Under the pieces are notes generated by a model. It was not told the origin of the DNA and ran no database searches. It saw nothing but the letters and a program-made list of their open reading frames with translations. Of a stretch of DNA of 54,050 nt, positions 44,331 through 52,869 are shown one piece after another. Each line of letters begins with the position of its first letter. Positions within the stretch are counted from its first letter, which is position 1. This stretch comes from Terriglobales bacterium (GTDB lineage: Bacteria; Acidobacteriota; Terriglobia; Terriglobales; Acidobacteriaceae). The stretch spans positions 1-54,050 of the forward strand of contig DASTZZ010000068.1 in NCBI GenBank assembly GCA_035764005.1, written 5' to 3'. The translations under genes were made by a program, and so were the position numbers.

Positions 44331-46766
44331 ATGCACCCCCTGATCCACGATTTTCGCTATGGTTTGCGCATCCTGCGCAAGAGTCCCGGTTTCACGATCG
44401 TTGCCGTCCTGACTTTGGCGATTGGCATTGGCGCGACGACGGCGATTTTCAGCATCGTCGATGCTGTGCTGCTGCGGCCTCTCGCTATGCAGAACCCGGA
44501 GCGAGTGATGCTGCTTCAGGAAATGTGGCAGGGACACGGAGGTGGCGGGGTTTCGGTCGGCAACTACTCGGACCTTCACGAGATCAGCCGCTCGTTCTCG
44601 AGTCTTTCAGCGTCGGCTTCGGCGGCCTTCAATCTTGCCACTGAAGATACTCCCGAGCGCATCGATGGCGAGAGGGTCACGGCGGAATACTTCAACACAT
44701 TCGGCGTGGCGCCGCTGATGGGACGCTACTTCAGTCGGAAAGAAGATGCTCCCGGGCAAAATTCCGTCGCCATTATCAGCGAAGACCTCTGGCGAACGCG
44801 CTTCCACGGCGACTCGACGATTCTGGGTCGCAGCATCCACGTGAATGGCGCTCCGACCACGATTGTGGCAGTGATGCCGCACAGCTTCGATCCTTTGCTG
44901 AGCAAATCAAAGATCTGGGTACCAGCGGCGTTTACCTCCGCGCAGCTCAAGGATCATGACAATCATTACCTGATCCTCTTCGCGCGACTCAAGGATGGCG
45001 TATCGCTGCCGCAGGCCCGCGCCGAAATGCAGGTGCTGGCTGCACGGCAGGCGCAGCTTTATCCCATCGACGACAAAGATCGCGGCTTCAGTCTTACTCC
45101 GCTAACGGATGCACTGTTGGGCGATCAACGCGTGACGCTGTTCACTGTGCTAGCTGCCGTCGGATTCGTTCTGCTGATCGCGTGTGCGAACATTGCCAAC
45201 CTGCAACTGACGCGCGCAAGAGCGCGACAAAAGGAAATGGCAGTGCGCGCGGCGCTGGGCGCGAGTCCGAGCCGGATTGTGCGGCAGCTCCTGGCTGAGA
45301 ACGTGGTGTTGGCGCTCCTGAGTGCAATTTTGGGAATTGGGGTAGCCGCCGCCGGCGTGAAATGGCTCGTGGCCAGCGCGCCCGCAGGCGTGCCCCGCAT
45401 TGACGATGCGCACCTGGACTTTCGCGCACTGCTGTTTGCGGCAGCGATCGCACTGTTCTCAAGCATTGTCTTCGGCCTGACCCCGGCGTTGCGATCCGCC
45501 GCCGTGCGCCTCACGCAGGCACTCAACATTTCCAGCGCAATCGGCAAGAGCACGCGCGATCGCGTTCGCAACGCCTTGGTTGTGGGTGAAGTCGCGCTGG
45601 CGCTGATGCTGCTCGCGGGTGCGGGATTGCTGGTCCGCAGTGCGCTGGCTTTGTCGAATGTTCAGCCGGGATTCGATACCGCAAATCTGATGGCCGGGCG
45701 TGTCGGTCTTTCCGAAGCTACTTATCGCGATCCGGTCGTCGCTAGACAGACATTTGAGGCCATGCTTCGCAATGTAGAGCAATTGCCCGGAGTGCAAGCT
45801 GCCTCGGTTGTCTCTCGCGCTCCAATGATGACCGGCGGCAACAGCAATGGCTTGCTCGCCGAAGGGCAGGCGTTTGATCCATCGAATCTGGTTGATGCCC
45901 GCCTGCGCCTAGTCACACCGGGATATCTGAACACTGTTCGCGTGCCGCTGAAAATGGGCCGCGGATTTACTCCGGCAGATACGCGCGCAAGCACCTTCGT
46001 GACTTTGGTGAACGAGACGCTCGCGCGCACGATGTGGCGCGGGCAGAATCCGATAGGGAAGCGCTTCGCCTGTTGCGAGCCTGGTCCCAAGGGACGACTC
46101 GATCCGGTCTGGCATGAAGTCGTTGGTGTAGTCGGCGACACGCGCGCATGGGGACTTGATCAGCAAGTGCAGCCTGAGTTCTACCTGCCGATCGCGCAGA
46201 TGCCTCCCGGTGCATGGGATTGGGTTGGTCGCACCATGGATGTAGTGGTGCGCACCGGTGGTGCTCCGCTTTCCGTAGGCGAGCTTCGATCCGCTGTAGC
46301 GAAAGCTGCGCCGGGAGTGCCGATCTACAACGTGACCACGATGCAGCAGAGGATGTCGACACAGCTCGAGCAGTCCCATTTTGATACTTATCTGCTGGCC
46401 ATCTTTGCCGCCACCGCGCTGCTGCTTGCTGCCGTAGGCATTTACGGCGTGCTCTCGTATACGGTCGCGCAGCGCACGAGAGACATCGGTATCCGCATGG
46501 CTTTGGGTGCTACGCAGACTACCATTGCTCGCGATGTGCTTTCCCACGGTTTACTGCTTACGGGAATCGGGTTGGCAATCGGCGTGATCGGAGCACTGGT
46601 TTGCGCTCGGCTCATCCAGAGCATCCTGTATGGGGTACATCCAACCGACGTGCCGACGTTTTTTGTGGTCTCGGCACTGCTGGCCTGCGTTGCGTTATTG
46701 GCCAGCTATCTGCCCGCGCGCAAGGCCAGCCGGGTGGACCCAATGGTAGCGTTACGTTACGAGTAG
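44331..46766 (+). CDS. MacB/FtsX-type permease of the ADOP group (no ATPase)
   Basis: The 811-residue protein starts MHPLIHDFRYGLRILRKSPG, the usual ADOP leader, followed by one membrane helix (TIVAVLTLAIGIGATTAIF) and a large MacB-like periplasmic domain. Two FtsX blocks follow (about 265-415 and 680-811) with the QLTRARARQKEMAVRAALGA and RTRDIGIRMALGATQTTIAR signatures. Relatives may form mechanotransmission machines with an ABC ATPase. None lies nearby, so it must borrow one or work without. The ATG at 44331 has AGGAA upstream; the TTG at 44259 adds unrelated residues. Confidence 0.93.
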   Translation: MHPLIHDFRYGLRILRKSPGFTIVAVLTLAIGIGATTAIFSIVDAVLLRPLAMQNPERVMLLQEMWQGHGGGGVSVGNYSDLHEISRSFSSLSASASAAFNLATEDTPERIDGERVTAEYFNTFGVAPLMGRYFSRKEDAPGQNSVAIISEDLWRTRFHGDSTILGRSIHVNGAPTTIVAVMPHSFDPLLSKSKIWVPAAFTSAQLKDHDNHYLILFARLKDGVSLPQARAEMQVLAARQAQLYPIDDKDRGFSLTPLTDALLGDQRVTLFTVLAAVGFVLLIACANIANLQLTRARARQKEMAVRAALGASPSRIVRQLLAENVVLALLSAILGIGVAAAGVKWLVASAPAGVPRIDDAHLDFRALLFAAAIALFSSIVFGLTPALRSAAVRLTQALNISSAIGKSTRDRVRNALVVGEVALALMLLAGAGLLVRSALALSNVQPGFDTANLMAGRVGLSEATYRDPVVARQTFEAMLRNVEQLPGVQAASVVSRAPMMTGGNSNGLLAEGQAFDPSNLVDARLRLVTPGYLNTVRVPLKMGRGFTPADTRASTFVTLVNETLARTMWRGQNPIGKRFACCEPGPKGRLDPVWHEVVGVVGDTRAWGLDQQVQPEFYLPIAQMPPGAWDWVGRTMDVVVRTGGAPLSVGELRSAVAKAAPGVPIYNVTTMQQRMSTQLEQSHFDTYLLAIFAATALLLAAVGIYGVLSYTVAQRTRDIGIRMALGATQTTIARDVLSHGLLLTGIGLAIGVIGALVCARLIQSILYGVHPTDVPTFFVVSALLACVALLASYLPARKASRVDPMVALRYE

Positions 46767-46823
46767 TTGTCGCCGGTTTTCGTGAGATTGAACTCTTAAG
46801 AAACGCGCTCTGCGCGTGGGCCA

Positions 46824-46873
46824 GCGCTAAAGCGCAATTGTTACTCCATCAACCTGCAGGGCTAACGCCCTGC
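46824..46873. repeat. Two adjacent small hairpins of the XGCTAAxGCX type
   Basis: GCGC-TAAA-GCGC (46824-46835) and GCAGGGC-TAAC-GCCCTGC (46856-46873) share a TAA loop but have different stems. They lie 58 bp after the permease stop. The second could act as a weak terminator, though no T run follows. Confidence 0.6.
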
Positions 46874-46928
46874 GCCCCGGACTGAAGTTGGAGGCTTTCA
46901 CTCACGGACCACTCATCTGTAAGCGGCC

Positions 46929-47081
46929 TTAGACGTAATGCAGTAAGTACAGAACCAACACTATGAACAAAATCGTACTCAGCGTTCCGCTCGGGTAGTA
47001 TCCCCATCCGCGGCTGTACGGATATACCGGCGCTGTTCCCGCTGCGAGAATCAGCAGAATGATGAGTAGAATCAGAAGCAT
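46929..47081 (-). CDS. DUF3309-type small membrane protein, 50 residues
   Basis: The complement of 46929-47081 starts at an ATG and reads MLLILLIILLILAAGTAPVY, then PYSRGWGYYPSG, then a second hydrophobic stretch (TILFIVLVLYLLHYV). The WGYYPSG core between two membrane helices is the hallmark of DUF3309, a family of tiny membrane proteins of unknown role. GGGAGG lies 10 nt before the ATG. It is too short for common gene-length cutoffs. It shares the strand with the secreted gene at 47156. Confidence 0.85.
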   Translation of the reverse strand: MLLILLIILLILAAGTAPVYPYSRGWGYYPSGTLSTILFIVLVLYLLHYV

Positions 47082-47155
47082 GCGAACCAATTCCTCCCAG
47101 CATCTCTGATTCGGAAGGCAGCGTGAAGGTTGGCGCGATATGGCGCTGGGCTGCT

Positions 47156-47554
47156 CTACTTCGATTTCTTCAAGTGGATTTTGCGGAAGACTACATTGTC
47201 AGGAACGATCAGTATGCCATCCATCGTGCTGTCACTCACGATCAGCTTCCAGTTACCTCGCGGAATGTGCCAAGTGAGAGTGCCTGTGGACTTGTCATAC
47301 GTCCACTCGCTCACACCCATGGTCACTGGTTTGCCGTCGACGATCTTGTCGGCTTGAACAGTGATCTTGTCTTGGTGGGGCTGGGAGAACCGGAAGACCA
47401 CATGCTCATCGTGACACGGAGAGGGCTTCACCTGGCACAAAGACGTTCCGGCCCAATCACCCACCAGATCGGAGATTCGAGGCGCAGCGAAGCCGAAGGC
47501 GTACGCGCGAGTAGCAAGAATGATCAAAACCGTCAGTACGGTTGGGAATCTCAA
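47156..47554 (-). CDS. Small secreted protein of unknown function
   Basis: A TTG at 47554 opens a signal peptide (MRFPTVLTVLIILATRAYA). The mature part of about 110 residues has a lipocalin-like strand pattern (ISDLVGDWAGTSLCQVKPSP, HVVFRFSQPHQDKITVQAD, WTYDKSTGTLTWHIPRGNW), and two cysteines (Cys40, Cys47) may form a disulphide. The GDWxGT opening resembles small periplasmic ligand-binding domains. No family was named with confidence. It precedes the DUF3309 gene on the same strand by 74 bp. Confidence 0.65.
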   Translation of the reverse strand: MRFPTVLTVLIILATRAYAFGFAAPRISDLVGDWAGTSLCQVKPSPCHDEHVVFRFSQPHQDKITVQADKIVDGKPVTMGVSEWTYDKSTGTLTWHIPRGNWKLIVSDSTMDGILIVPDNVVFRKIHLKKSK

Positions 47555-47908
47555 GTGCCGCTTCTTATCTCACCAGCAACAAGGACGATGAGTACTAAAG
47601 AGCGTGAGCAATGGTTGAAATCGGAAACAATAACAGCGGTCCCTTGCTCGTCACTCGTATAATTTGCGCGCGGAGAAAAGGTCCGAATCTTTTCCAGCTC
47701 CAGGGAAGCCGATGAGGCCGATGCGCAGGATTATATGGCAAAGGCATCCGGATCGTGATCGAGTCTCCGCGACCGACGCCACCCAGATGCCGCTAAGCAA
47801 GGACTCGCGCGAGTTAGTCGAGTGATTAAACGCGAACAGCCGGAATAATGTTCTGCAAGAGAGAACGGCTGTTACCGTTCTTCCGTGCGAGCTTGTTGTC
47901 TTCAGAGT
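47555..47908. other. 354-bp divergent region with one inverted repeat
   Basis: AACAGCCG (47835-47842) and CGGCTGTT (47866-47873) form an inverted repeat with a 23-nt spacer, 36-74 bp before the secreted-protein ATG; it may be an operator or leader hairpin. A 37-codon frame (47712-47825) exists but has weak support. Confidence 0.5.
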
Positions 47909-48895
47909 ATGCGATCCTTATTTGGTTTTCTGCTGCTGCTTACGTGTGCCGCTTTTGCTCAGCAAGATTCCTCATGCACCGGTACAACTATCGATGAGAG
48001 CGCCAGCTTAGGCAATGCGCTAAAGGCAGCGTGTCTTTCTCCTGAAGATATCGCCCAATCACCATCGAAAGTTGACTCTCAGATCACCAGCTTCGCTGTC
48101 TTGAACACGTCTTATGAATTTGTGATCGCTTATTACGAGCGCCAGGAGAACTCTGATGTGCTCGCGGCGCCGCTACATGTGCTTCGCTTTGTTCGCAAGC
48201 CGAAGCGCTGGATGCAGGCTGACCTGCCTGGCTCGAACGGTTCGTCAGGCTTGATGCCCGATGCCGCATGTGAGGGTTCGGCTGTCGCTGTGCATCGCGC
48301 CGGAGGATTCTTGTACGTGGGACTTCATCTGAATCCCTCCGCCGAGTGCACGCTGGTGCTGGACGGCAAACTTGATTTTAAACAGATTCTCTCAGGGTGG
48401 TATGTGGCCGGATTTCAGAACGGGAAAATCATCTATGAACACAGCACGACACACTTTGCTGCCACCCATCCGCTTGTGGTGTCGCTCTACGATCCGGTAG
48501 GAGCAAAGGACACGCAGCTCTATCCCCCTGAATCGGATTCCTATCGCTCCGAATTCATCGATCAGCTTCAGCACATCATGGGAGTCGATCGCTGCACAGG
48601 GGAAAACTGCGCTTCAGACCCTGAAAGGTTCGAGACCGACTTGAGCGAGTCGGCTAGCAACGATCGCACGAATTCCTTCGCCTTCATCGCGCAATATTCG
48701 CCCGTGGGATTCGTGCGTGCGGACGAGGTGGACAGTCCCGAACTCAATAAGAAGATTGTGTACGTCTACCGCATTACTCGCGATTCCGTCGAGCACGCAG
48801 AGTTCCCAGCCGATGAGATGAAGTCTCGTTATGGGACTGAGAACCTCAACGATCTGCTCGCATGGAACACTCTCATGCACGTTCTGGCCCGATAA
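47909..48895 (+). CDS. Secreted protein of unknown function, 328 residues
   Basis: The ATG at 47909 begins a signal peptide (MRSLFGFLLLLTCAAFAQQ). The mature part is beta-rich with repeating strand pairs (VLRFVRKPKRWMQADLPG, AVAVHRAGGFLYVGLHLNP, SGWYVAGFQNGKIIYEHST), as in a single beta-propeller. Cysteines in pairs (SSCTG with AACLS; RCTGENC) suggest disulphides. No enzyme motif was found. A GTG at 47885 in frame adds eight residues before the signal peptide and is less likely. Confidence 0.65.
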   Translation: MRSLFGFLLLLTCAAFAQQDSSCTGTTIDESASLGNALKAACLSPEDIAQSPSKVDSQITSFAVLNTSYEFVIAYYERQENSDVLAAPLHVLRFVRKPKRWMQADLPGSNGSSGLMPDAACEGSAVAVHRAGGFLYVGLHLNPSAECTLVLDGKLDFKQILSGWYVAGFQNGKIIYEHSTTHFAATHPLVVSLYDPVGAKDTQLYPPESDSYRSEFIDQLQHIMGVDRCTGENCASDPERFETDLSESASNDRTNSFAFIAQYSPVGFVRADEVDSPELNKKIVYVYRITRDSVEHAEFPADEMKSRYGTENLNDLLAWNTLMHVLAR

Positions 48896-48950
48896 GGTCG
48901 GTTTATCCGGTGTTTCTGCGCTTTCCTCCAGTTGCGTTCATTTTCCTGAA

Positions 48951-49550
48951 TCATTCGCGCACGTAGTCCGGATTCCGCGCTTGCCTGCGATGGGGTAGTC
49001 CGCGCTGCAAATCGTCTAGCCACTCCAACTCAGCCTTGAATTGCTTGATTGTCAGCTTTAGCATCCAAACCGCCTCGTGGTATGGATGGCCCACTTCGCG
49101 TAAGACTGAACGCAGCACGTCTTGTTCTCGCGCCAGTTCCGACTTGAGAAAATCTCTTCGGCGCTGAATCTGTGCTTCGAACACTCCAGGGCGCGCCAGC
49201 CATGACAGAGCGATCCAGGTGAGAAAGCGAGGTCGCTCGCGCTGCCTGGTCCAGTCTTCGCGTTCCAGGGCATCGGCGAGAACGGATCGGCCGCCCGCAG
49301 TGACTGCGAGAACGCTGCGCTCCGGTCCGGCTGCAGGCTCTTTGTCACGAGCGGCACGCACGAAGCCGAGGCGCTCCAGTTTCTCCAGGGAGTAATACAC
49401 CTGCGGACGCGAGATGCCGGCCCAATCGCGAACCTCACGGCGTTCGAGTTCTAGATTCGCCTGGTAGCCGTGCATCGGACGCTCGGACAGGAGGCTTAGC
49501 AAAACGAGGTCTGCTGTTGTTAGTGCAAGCTTGCTCCTAGTCTTTGCCAC
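48951..49550 (-). CDS. PadR-family transcriptional regulator
   Basis: The N-terminal winged helix is typical: LTTADLVLLSLLSERPMHGY, then ISRPQVYYSLEKLERLGFV, followed by a long C-terminal helical dimerisation part. PadR proteins repress nearby genes until a ligand binds. The start is a GTG at 49550, inside the 3' end of the helix-hairpin-helix gene (14-nt overlap), which implies coupling. An upstream frame to 49736 is that other gene read out of frame. The palindrome at 49866-49882 may be its own operator. Confidence 0.88.
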   Translation of the reverse strand: MAKTRSKLALTTADLVLLSLLSERPMHGYQANLELERREVRDWAGISRPQVYYSLEKLERLGFVRAARDKEPAAGPERSVLAVTAGGRSVLADALEREDWTRQRERPRFLTWIALSWLARPGVFEAQIQRRRDFLKSELAREQDVLRSVLREVGHPYHEAVWMLKLTIKQFKAELEWLDDLQRGLPHRRQARNPDYVRE

Positions 49551-49845
49551 TCCGTGCCTTTCGTTTCCTGCTCCAGTACCGCCATACCGACTGCTCCGGC
49601 GGGAGCAGCGGGTCGCGCGCCTGCGCCACCGCTGCCTCGAACACGTCCAGGCAGCAGATGTCATGCTTCTGTCCAGTGAGCTCACACAAACGTTTGTACA
49701 TATGACACGGATTCTGTCGTGCCAGAGTGGGAACATCGCGGATTCCCAGCAATTCGAAATCTCGGAGCATCGCAGGCCCGACGGAAATCAGGTCCTGCAG
49801 TTTGCGCGCCGTTGAATGGGATGAAATTCCAGTTGACGCAGTCAT
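49537..49845 (-). CDS. Helix-hairpin-helix (Cdd1-like) small protein
   Basis: The 102-residue protein has a helix-hairpin-helix: LQDLISVGPAMLRDFELLGI, then VPTLARQNPCHMYKRLCELT, as in the pathogenicity-locus Cdd1 family and the C-terminus of TfoX. Cysteines cluster in HDICCLDVFEAAV. The family function is not known; the fold suggests DNA or protein binding. It is the first gene of a pair with PadR, sharing 14 nt, so the two may act together or be under PadR control. Confidence 0.8.
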   Translation of the reverse strand: MTASTGISSHSTARKLQDLISVGPAMLRDFELLGIRDVPTLARQNPCHMYKRLCELTGQKHDICCLDVFEAAVAQARDPLLPPEQSVWRYWSRKRKARSGKD

Positions 49846-49865
49846 AGAGCTCCTATACCGTTCAC

Positions 49866-49882
49866 TAGTCTAAATAAGACTA
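49866..49882. promoter_or_regulatory. Palindrome TAGTCT-N5-AGACTA, likely PadR operator
   Basis: The 17-bp site lies 21 bp upstream of the helix-hairpin-helix start, inside the expected promoter of the PadR operon. PadR regulators usually bind palindromes in their own promoter. Binding itself is inference. Confidence 0.5.
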
Positions 49883-49992
49883 CTAATGAAGAAGAGAGGA
49901 AGTCAAGTTCGCATGAGCCATTTCGGCTGTTTGTTACCATCGCCTGCCTTTCTCCACTTCGTTTTTCGCAGAACAAATCAGAGGAGACAAAG

Positions 49993-50673
49993 ATGAAGGT
50001 AAAAAAAATTACACCAGTCCTTTATGTAGAAAAGATCGAGCCTTGCATCGACTTCTGGACTAGCCGCTTCGGTTTTCAAAAGACCGTCGAAGTTCCCGAT
50101 GGCGATCGCCTGAGCTTCGTGATCTTAGAGAAAGACAACCTGGAAATTATGTATCAGAGCTTCGCTAGCGCCGCGAAAGATGCACCTGCAATCGCCAAAG
50201 ATATAGAAGGTGGACGGACGTTCCTCTACATGGAAGTCGATAAGCTTGAACCTTTCATCTCCGCGGCGAAGAACGCAAACGTTGTTCTGCCGGTGCGCAC
50301 GACGTTTTATGGGGCCAAGGAGATCGGTCTCAAAGATCCGGCCGGTCATGTAATCGTCTTCGCGGAAATGGGGGGGGCAGCCGCAATAACGTCGGTACGA
50401 CGGCGACGGGCTGGAATTCGCGATTACGGTAAGGACGCCTATCGCAGCCAAATCGTCTTGTACGAGATTGTCTACGACGAGGTAATCGCGAAAGAGGCCA
50501 AAGTGCTTAAAGCTTCGTTTTTCCGCTCGCTGAAATCAGCAGCTCGCGGAGACGCGCGGCCTGACTTTGCTCCTCATCGGTGTCGACCAGAAATTCAATC
50601 CCATACGAGTAGCCGCGGCGGTTGCGGACTTCGGCCTTCACTCGCATCGGTTGGCCGGAGTATGCGGGCGTGA
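49993..50673 (+). CDS. VOC/glyoxalase-like protein with a probable frameshifted C-terminus
   Basis: Residues 1 to about 128 are a complete VOC domain (bleomycin-resistance/glyoxalase type): KITPVLYVEKIEPCIDFWTS, LEIMYQSFASA and GLKDPAGHVIVFAEMGG, with a good ribosome site (GAGGAGA). From base 50370 a run of eight G precedes an unrelated 95-residue tail that lies antisense to the PilZ gene. With one G fewer the frame ends at once as MGGQPQ and a stop at 50387-50389, giving about 130 residues, the usual length. The run could be an assembly error or a slippage site. The ligand is unknown. Confidence 0.82.
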   Translation: MKVKKITPVLYVEKIEPCIDFWTSRFGFQKTVEVPDGDRLSFVILEKDNLEIMYQSFASAAKDAPAIAKDIEGGRTFLYMEVDKLEPFISAAKNANVVLPVRTTFYGAKEIGLKDPAGHVIVFAEMGGAAAITSVRRRRAGIRDYGKDAYRSQIVLYEIVYDEVIAKEAKVLKASFFRSLKSAARGDARPDFAPHRCRPEIQSHTSSRGGCGLRPSLASVGRSMRA

Positions 50674-50887
50674 ACTCGACTTCGATAATGTCGCCGATGC
50701 GCAGTTCGACGCCGGCGAATACCGCCATGCCGCCTTCGCTCATGTCGCGTCCGCGGGCTTCCACGATCTTGGCGGTATGGAGCGAGTTCCAGAAGATGAG
50801 GCGAATTGGTACGTCGATACCGCTGCGTTCCCAGCGCCGTTTGCGTGCGAAGCCTGCGGAGGATTGGGCGGGGGTAGCGGTCGCCAT
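50507..50887 (-). CDS. PilZ-domain protein
   Basis: The PilZ barrel covers about residues 15-110: ARKRRWERSGIDVPIRLIFW with the arginine motif, then RDMSEGGMAVFAG, which carries the D/NxSxxG site that binds c-di-GMP, then MRVKAEVRNRRGYSYGIEF. The protein could sense c-di-GMP and pass the signal to a motility or secretion partner. The first motif, RRWERS, fits RxxxR. It is intact, unlike the PilZ gene at 7132. The tail of the VOC frame runs over its 3' end on the other strand. Confidence 0.9.
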   Translation of the reverse strand: MATATPAQSSAGFARKRRWERSGIDVPIRLIFWNSLHTAKIVEARGRDMSEGGMAVFAGVELRIGDIIEVEFTPAYSGQPMRVKAEVRNRRGYSYGIEFLVDTDEEQSQAARLRELLISASGKTKL

Positions 50888-51177
50888 GCGCTGATAATAT
50901 CGGCGCTTGTCAGTTCTCCGAAGATTACGAAAGACACATTGACGACATAGCCTGCACTAAACCCGTTGCCAGCTCCGCAACCAAAACAAGCAATATCTCA
51001 GGCAAACTTTCCGGGCGCCCTGTGCAAGCTGTAGGCGATGTCCCAACGAGAACTCATCCTGAGTTGGAACGTGCCCATGTCGGCAACCAACGTGCTCGCC
51101 GCCTATGAACTTCTGCGAGGCGTTTGTCGTAGCTCTGGAGTAACCTTGGACAGCTCCGACCATCCAAGGGCCGGCAC
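50888..51177. other. 290-bp divergent region without a recognisable gene
   Basis: Nothing distinct is seen apart from the promoters that must drive the PilZ gene and the glycosyltransferase. A minus-strand frame of 68 codons here has no support. Confidence 0.5.
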
Positions 51178-52710
51178 ATGCAAATGGCGACTCCGAACGT
51201 AGCCCGCAAACTCACGCTTTCAGACTCATATACACCGCGAGCCACGGCTGTGGTGGCTCTCATTGCGCTAGGAATCGCAGCTGTTCATCTGCTCACCAAC
51301 CAGCGATACGGCTTTCATCGTGACGAACTTCAGACGCTCTCCGATGCTCTTCATCTGGATTGGGGCTTCGTTGCCTATCCTCCGCTAACGCCACTCCTTG
51401 AGCGAATCGGGCTTCACCTCTTCGGACTCTCCCTGGTTGGATTGCGACTCTTCTCCGTAATAGCGCAGAGCACAGCGATTTTCATTACCGGTCTGATGGC
51501 ATGGGAACTCGGCGGCGGACGCTTGGCTCAAACAACGGCGGCGCTGGCTGTCGCGGTTGCTCCGTTGGCGCTGTTCGAAGGAACGGAATTTCAGTACACC
51601 TCTTTCGATTATCTGTGGTGGGTACTGCTGGCTTACTTTGTCGTCCGCCTCCTCAAGAGTGAGAATCCGCGCTGGTGTCTCGCAATCGGCGCGGTGGTTG
51701 GTATTGGCCTCGAGACGAAATACACGATGTTCTTCTATCTGGCCGGCGTGCTCGTCGGATTACTCCTAGCACCCGCACGCCGCTATCTGCGGACTCGCTG
51801 GTTCTGGGCTGGAGCCGGGCTCGCGCTTCTCATCTTCCTGCCCAACTTCATCTGGCAGATACGCCATCACTTCATCTCGTTGCAGTTCCTGCACCACATC
51901 CACACGCGCGATGTGGGTGAAGGCCGCGCAGAAGATTATTGGAGCTCCCAACTTCTCAATGCAAATCCGATCTCCATTCCGCTGTGGATCGCGGGTCTCA
52001 TCGGATTTTTCCGCAGTGAGCGTTTTAGAACACTGGCCTGGATGGCGGTAATTCCCGTTCTGATACTGTGGGCCTCTAAGGGTCGGGGTTATTACCCGGG
52101 CGCAATATATCCCATGCTGCTGGCGATGGGCGCGGTCATGATGGAGGGTTGGATCCGTCGGTCCGGCCGGACCTGGTTAAAATCCGCCGTTGCCGTGTAC
52201 TTGCTCATCCTCGTTGCGGGAGGAGCGTACGCGAGCACCATCCTGATCCCCTGGACTTCGAAGGGTCCGCTGCGCGATCGCGCACTGAAGAACAACGGAG
52301 ATCTGCGAGAGGAGATCGGCTGGAACGAGCTGGTGAAGATTGTTGCTGGTATTCGCGATTCTCTGGCTCCGGACCAGCGCGAGAGTGTTGGCATTCTGGT
52401 CGGCAACTATGGCGAGCAAGGTGCGATCGAGCTCCTCGGTCGTGCTTACCATTTGCCGGCTCCGATTTCTATGACGAACTCGGCATGGCTGCGGGGCTAC
52501 CCAGTGCCCCCGCCATCGACGCTGATAGTGGTTGGAAACTCAGCAGAGTGGGTGGATAAGAACTTCAGCTCGTGCCGACTTGCCGGTCATAACGCGAATT
52601 CACAGGGAGTGGACAACGAGGAGAGCCACTACCATCCCGACATTTTCGTCTGCGGGCCTCCTCGCCTGCCCTGGGCGGAGTTCTGGAAGCACCATCAGAG
52701 GTTCGGATAA
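51178..52710 (+). CDS. GT39/ArnT-like membrane glycosyltransferase
   Basis: The 510-residue protein has about ten membrane segments and the PMT/ArnT layout: a first helix (about 21-38), then the catalytic loop YGFHRDELQTLSDALHLDWG with acidic residues, and YPPLTPLLERIG. The loop IWQIRHHFISLQFLHHIHT and the stretch ASKGRGYYPGAIYPML are typical of the family. It moves a sugar from a polyprenyl phosphate to a lipid or protein in the periplasm. Acceptor is unknown. A second ATG at 51184 could also be used. Confidence 0.88.
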   Translation: MQMATPNVARKLTLSDSYTPRATAVVALIALGIAAVHLLTNQRYGFHRDELQTLSDALHLDWGFVAYPPLTPLLERIGLHLFGLSLVGLRLFSVIAQSTAIFITGLMAWELGGGRLAQTTAALAVAVAPLALFEGTEFQYTSFDYLWWVLLAYFVVRLLKSENPRWCLAIGAVVGIGLETKYTMFFYLAGVLVGLLLAPARRYLRTRWFWAGAGLALLIFLPNFIWQIRHHFISLQFLHHIHTRDVGEGRAEDYWSSQLLNANPISIPLWIAGLIGFFRSERFRTLAWMAVIPVLILWASKGRGYYPGAIYPMLLAMGAVMMEGWIRRSGRTWLKSAVAVYLLILVAGGAYASTILIPWTSKGPLRDRALKNNGDLREEIGWNELVKIVAGIRDSLAPDQRESVGILVGNYGEQGAIELLGRAYHLPAPISMTNSAWLRGYPVPPPSTLIVVGNSAEWVDKNFSSCRLAGHNANSQGVDNEESHYHPDIFVCGPPRLPWAEFWKHHQRFG

Positions 52711-52869
52711 TTCGAAGTACAACCGGTGTTCACATTACATCGCTGTCCGGGGCCATCCCGCCACCCTGAATCCCTGATCTTGGTGTCAACCTCGCAGTCT
52801 GTCTGATCCTCCAATCGAATAAGAACAAGGTCTGCGAAACGCCGACCTTTCATAACAGGAGCTCAGACA

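Noticed and set aside
44024-44332. Charged minus-strand frame (RKAYRRKAEAERRMRKELSE) before the ADOP gene
   Set aside because: The middle looks protein-like, but the start overlaps the permease start and ribosome site, no ribosome site serves this frame, and the second half has no pattern.
47712-47825. 37-codon ORF (MRPMRRIIWQRHPDRD)
   Set aside because: It has only a weak purine-rich site upstream and no conserved pattern visible.
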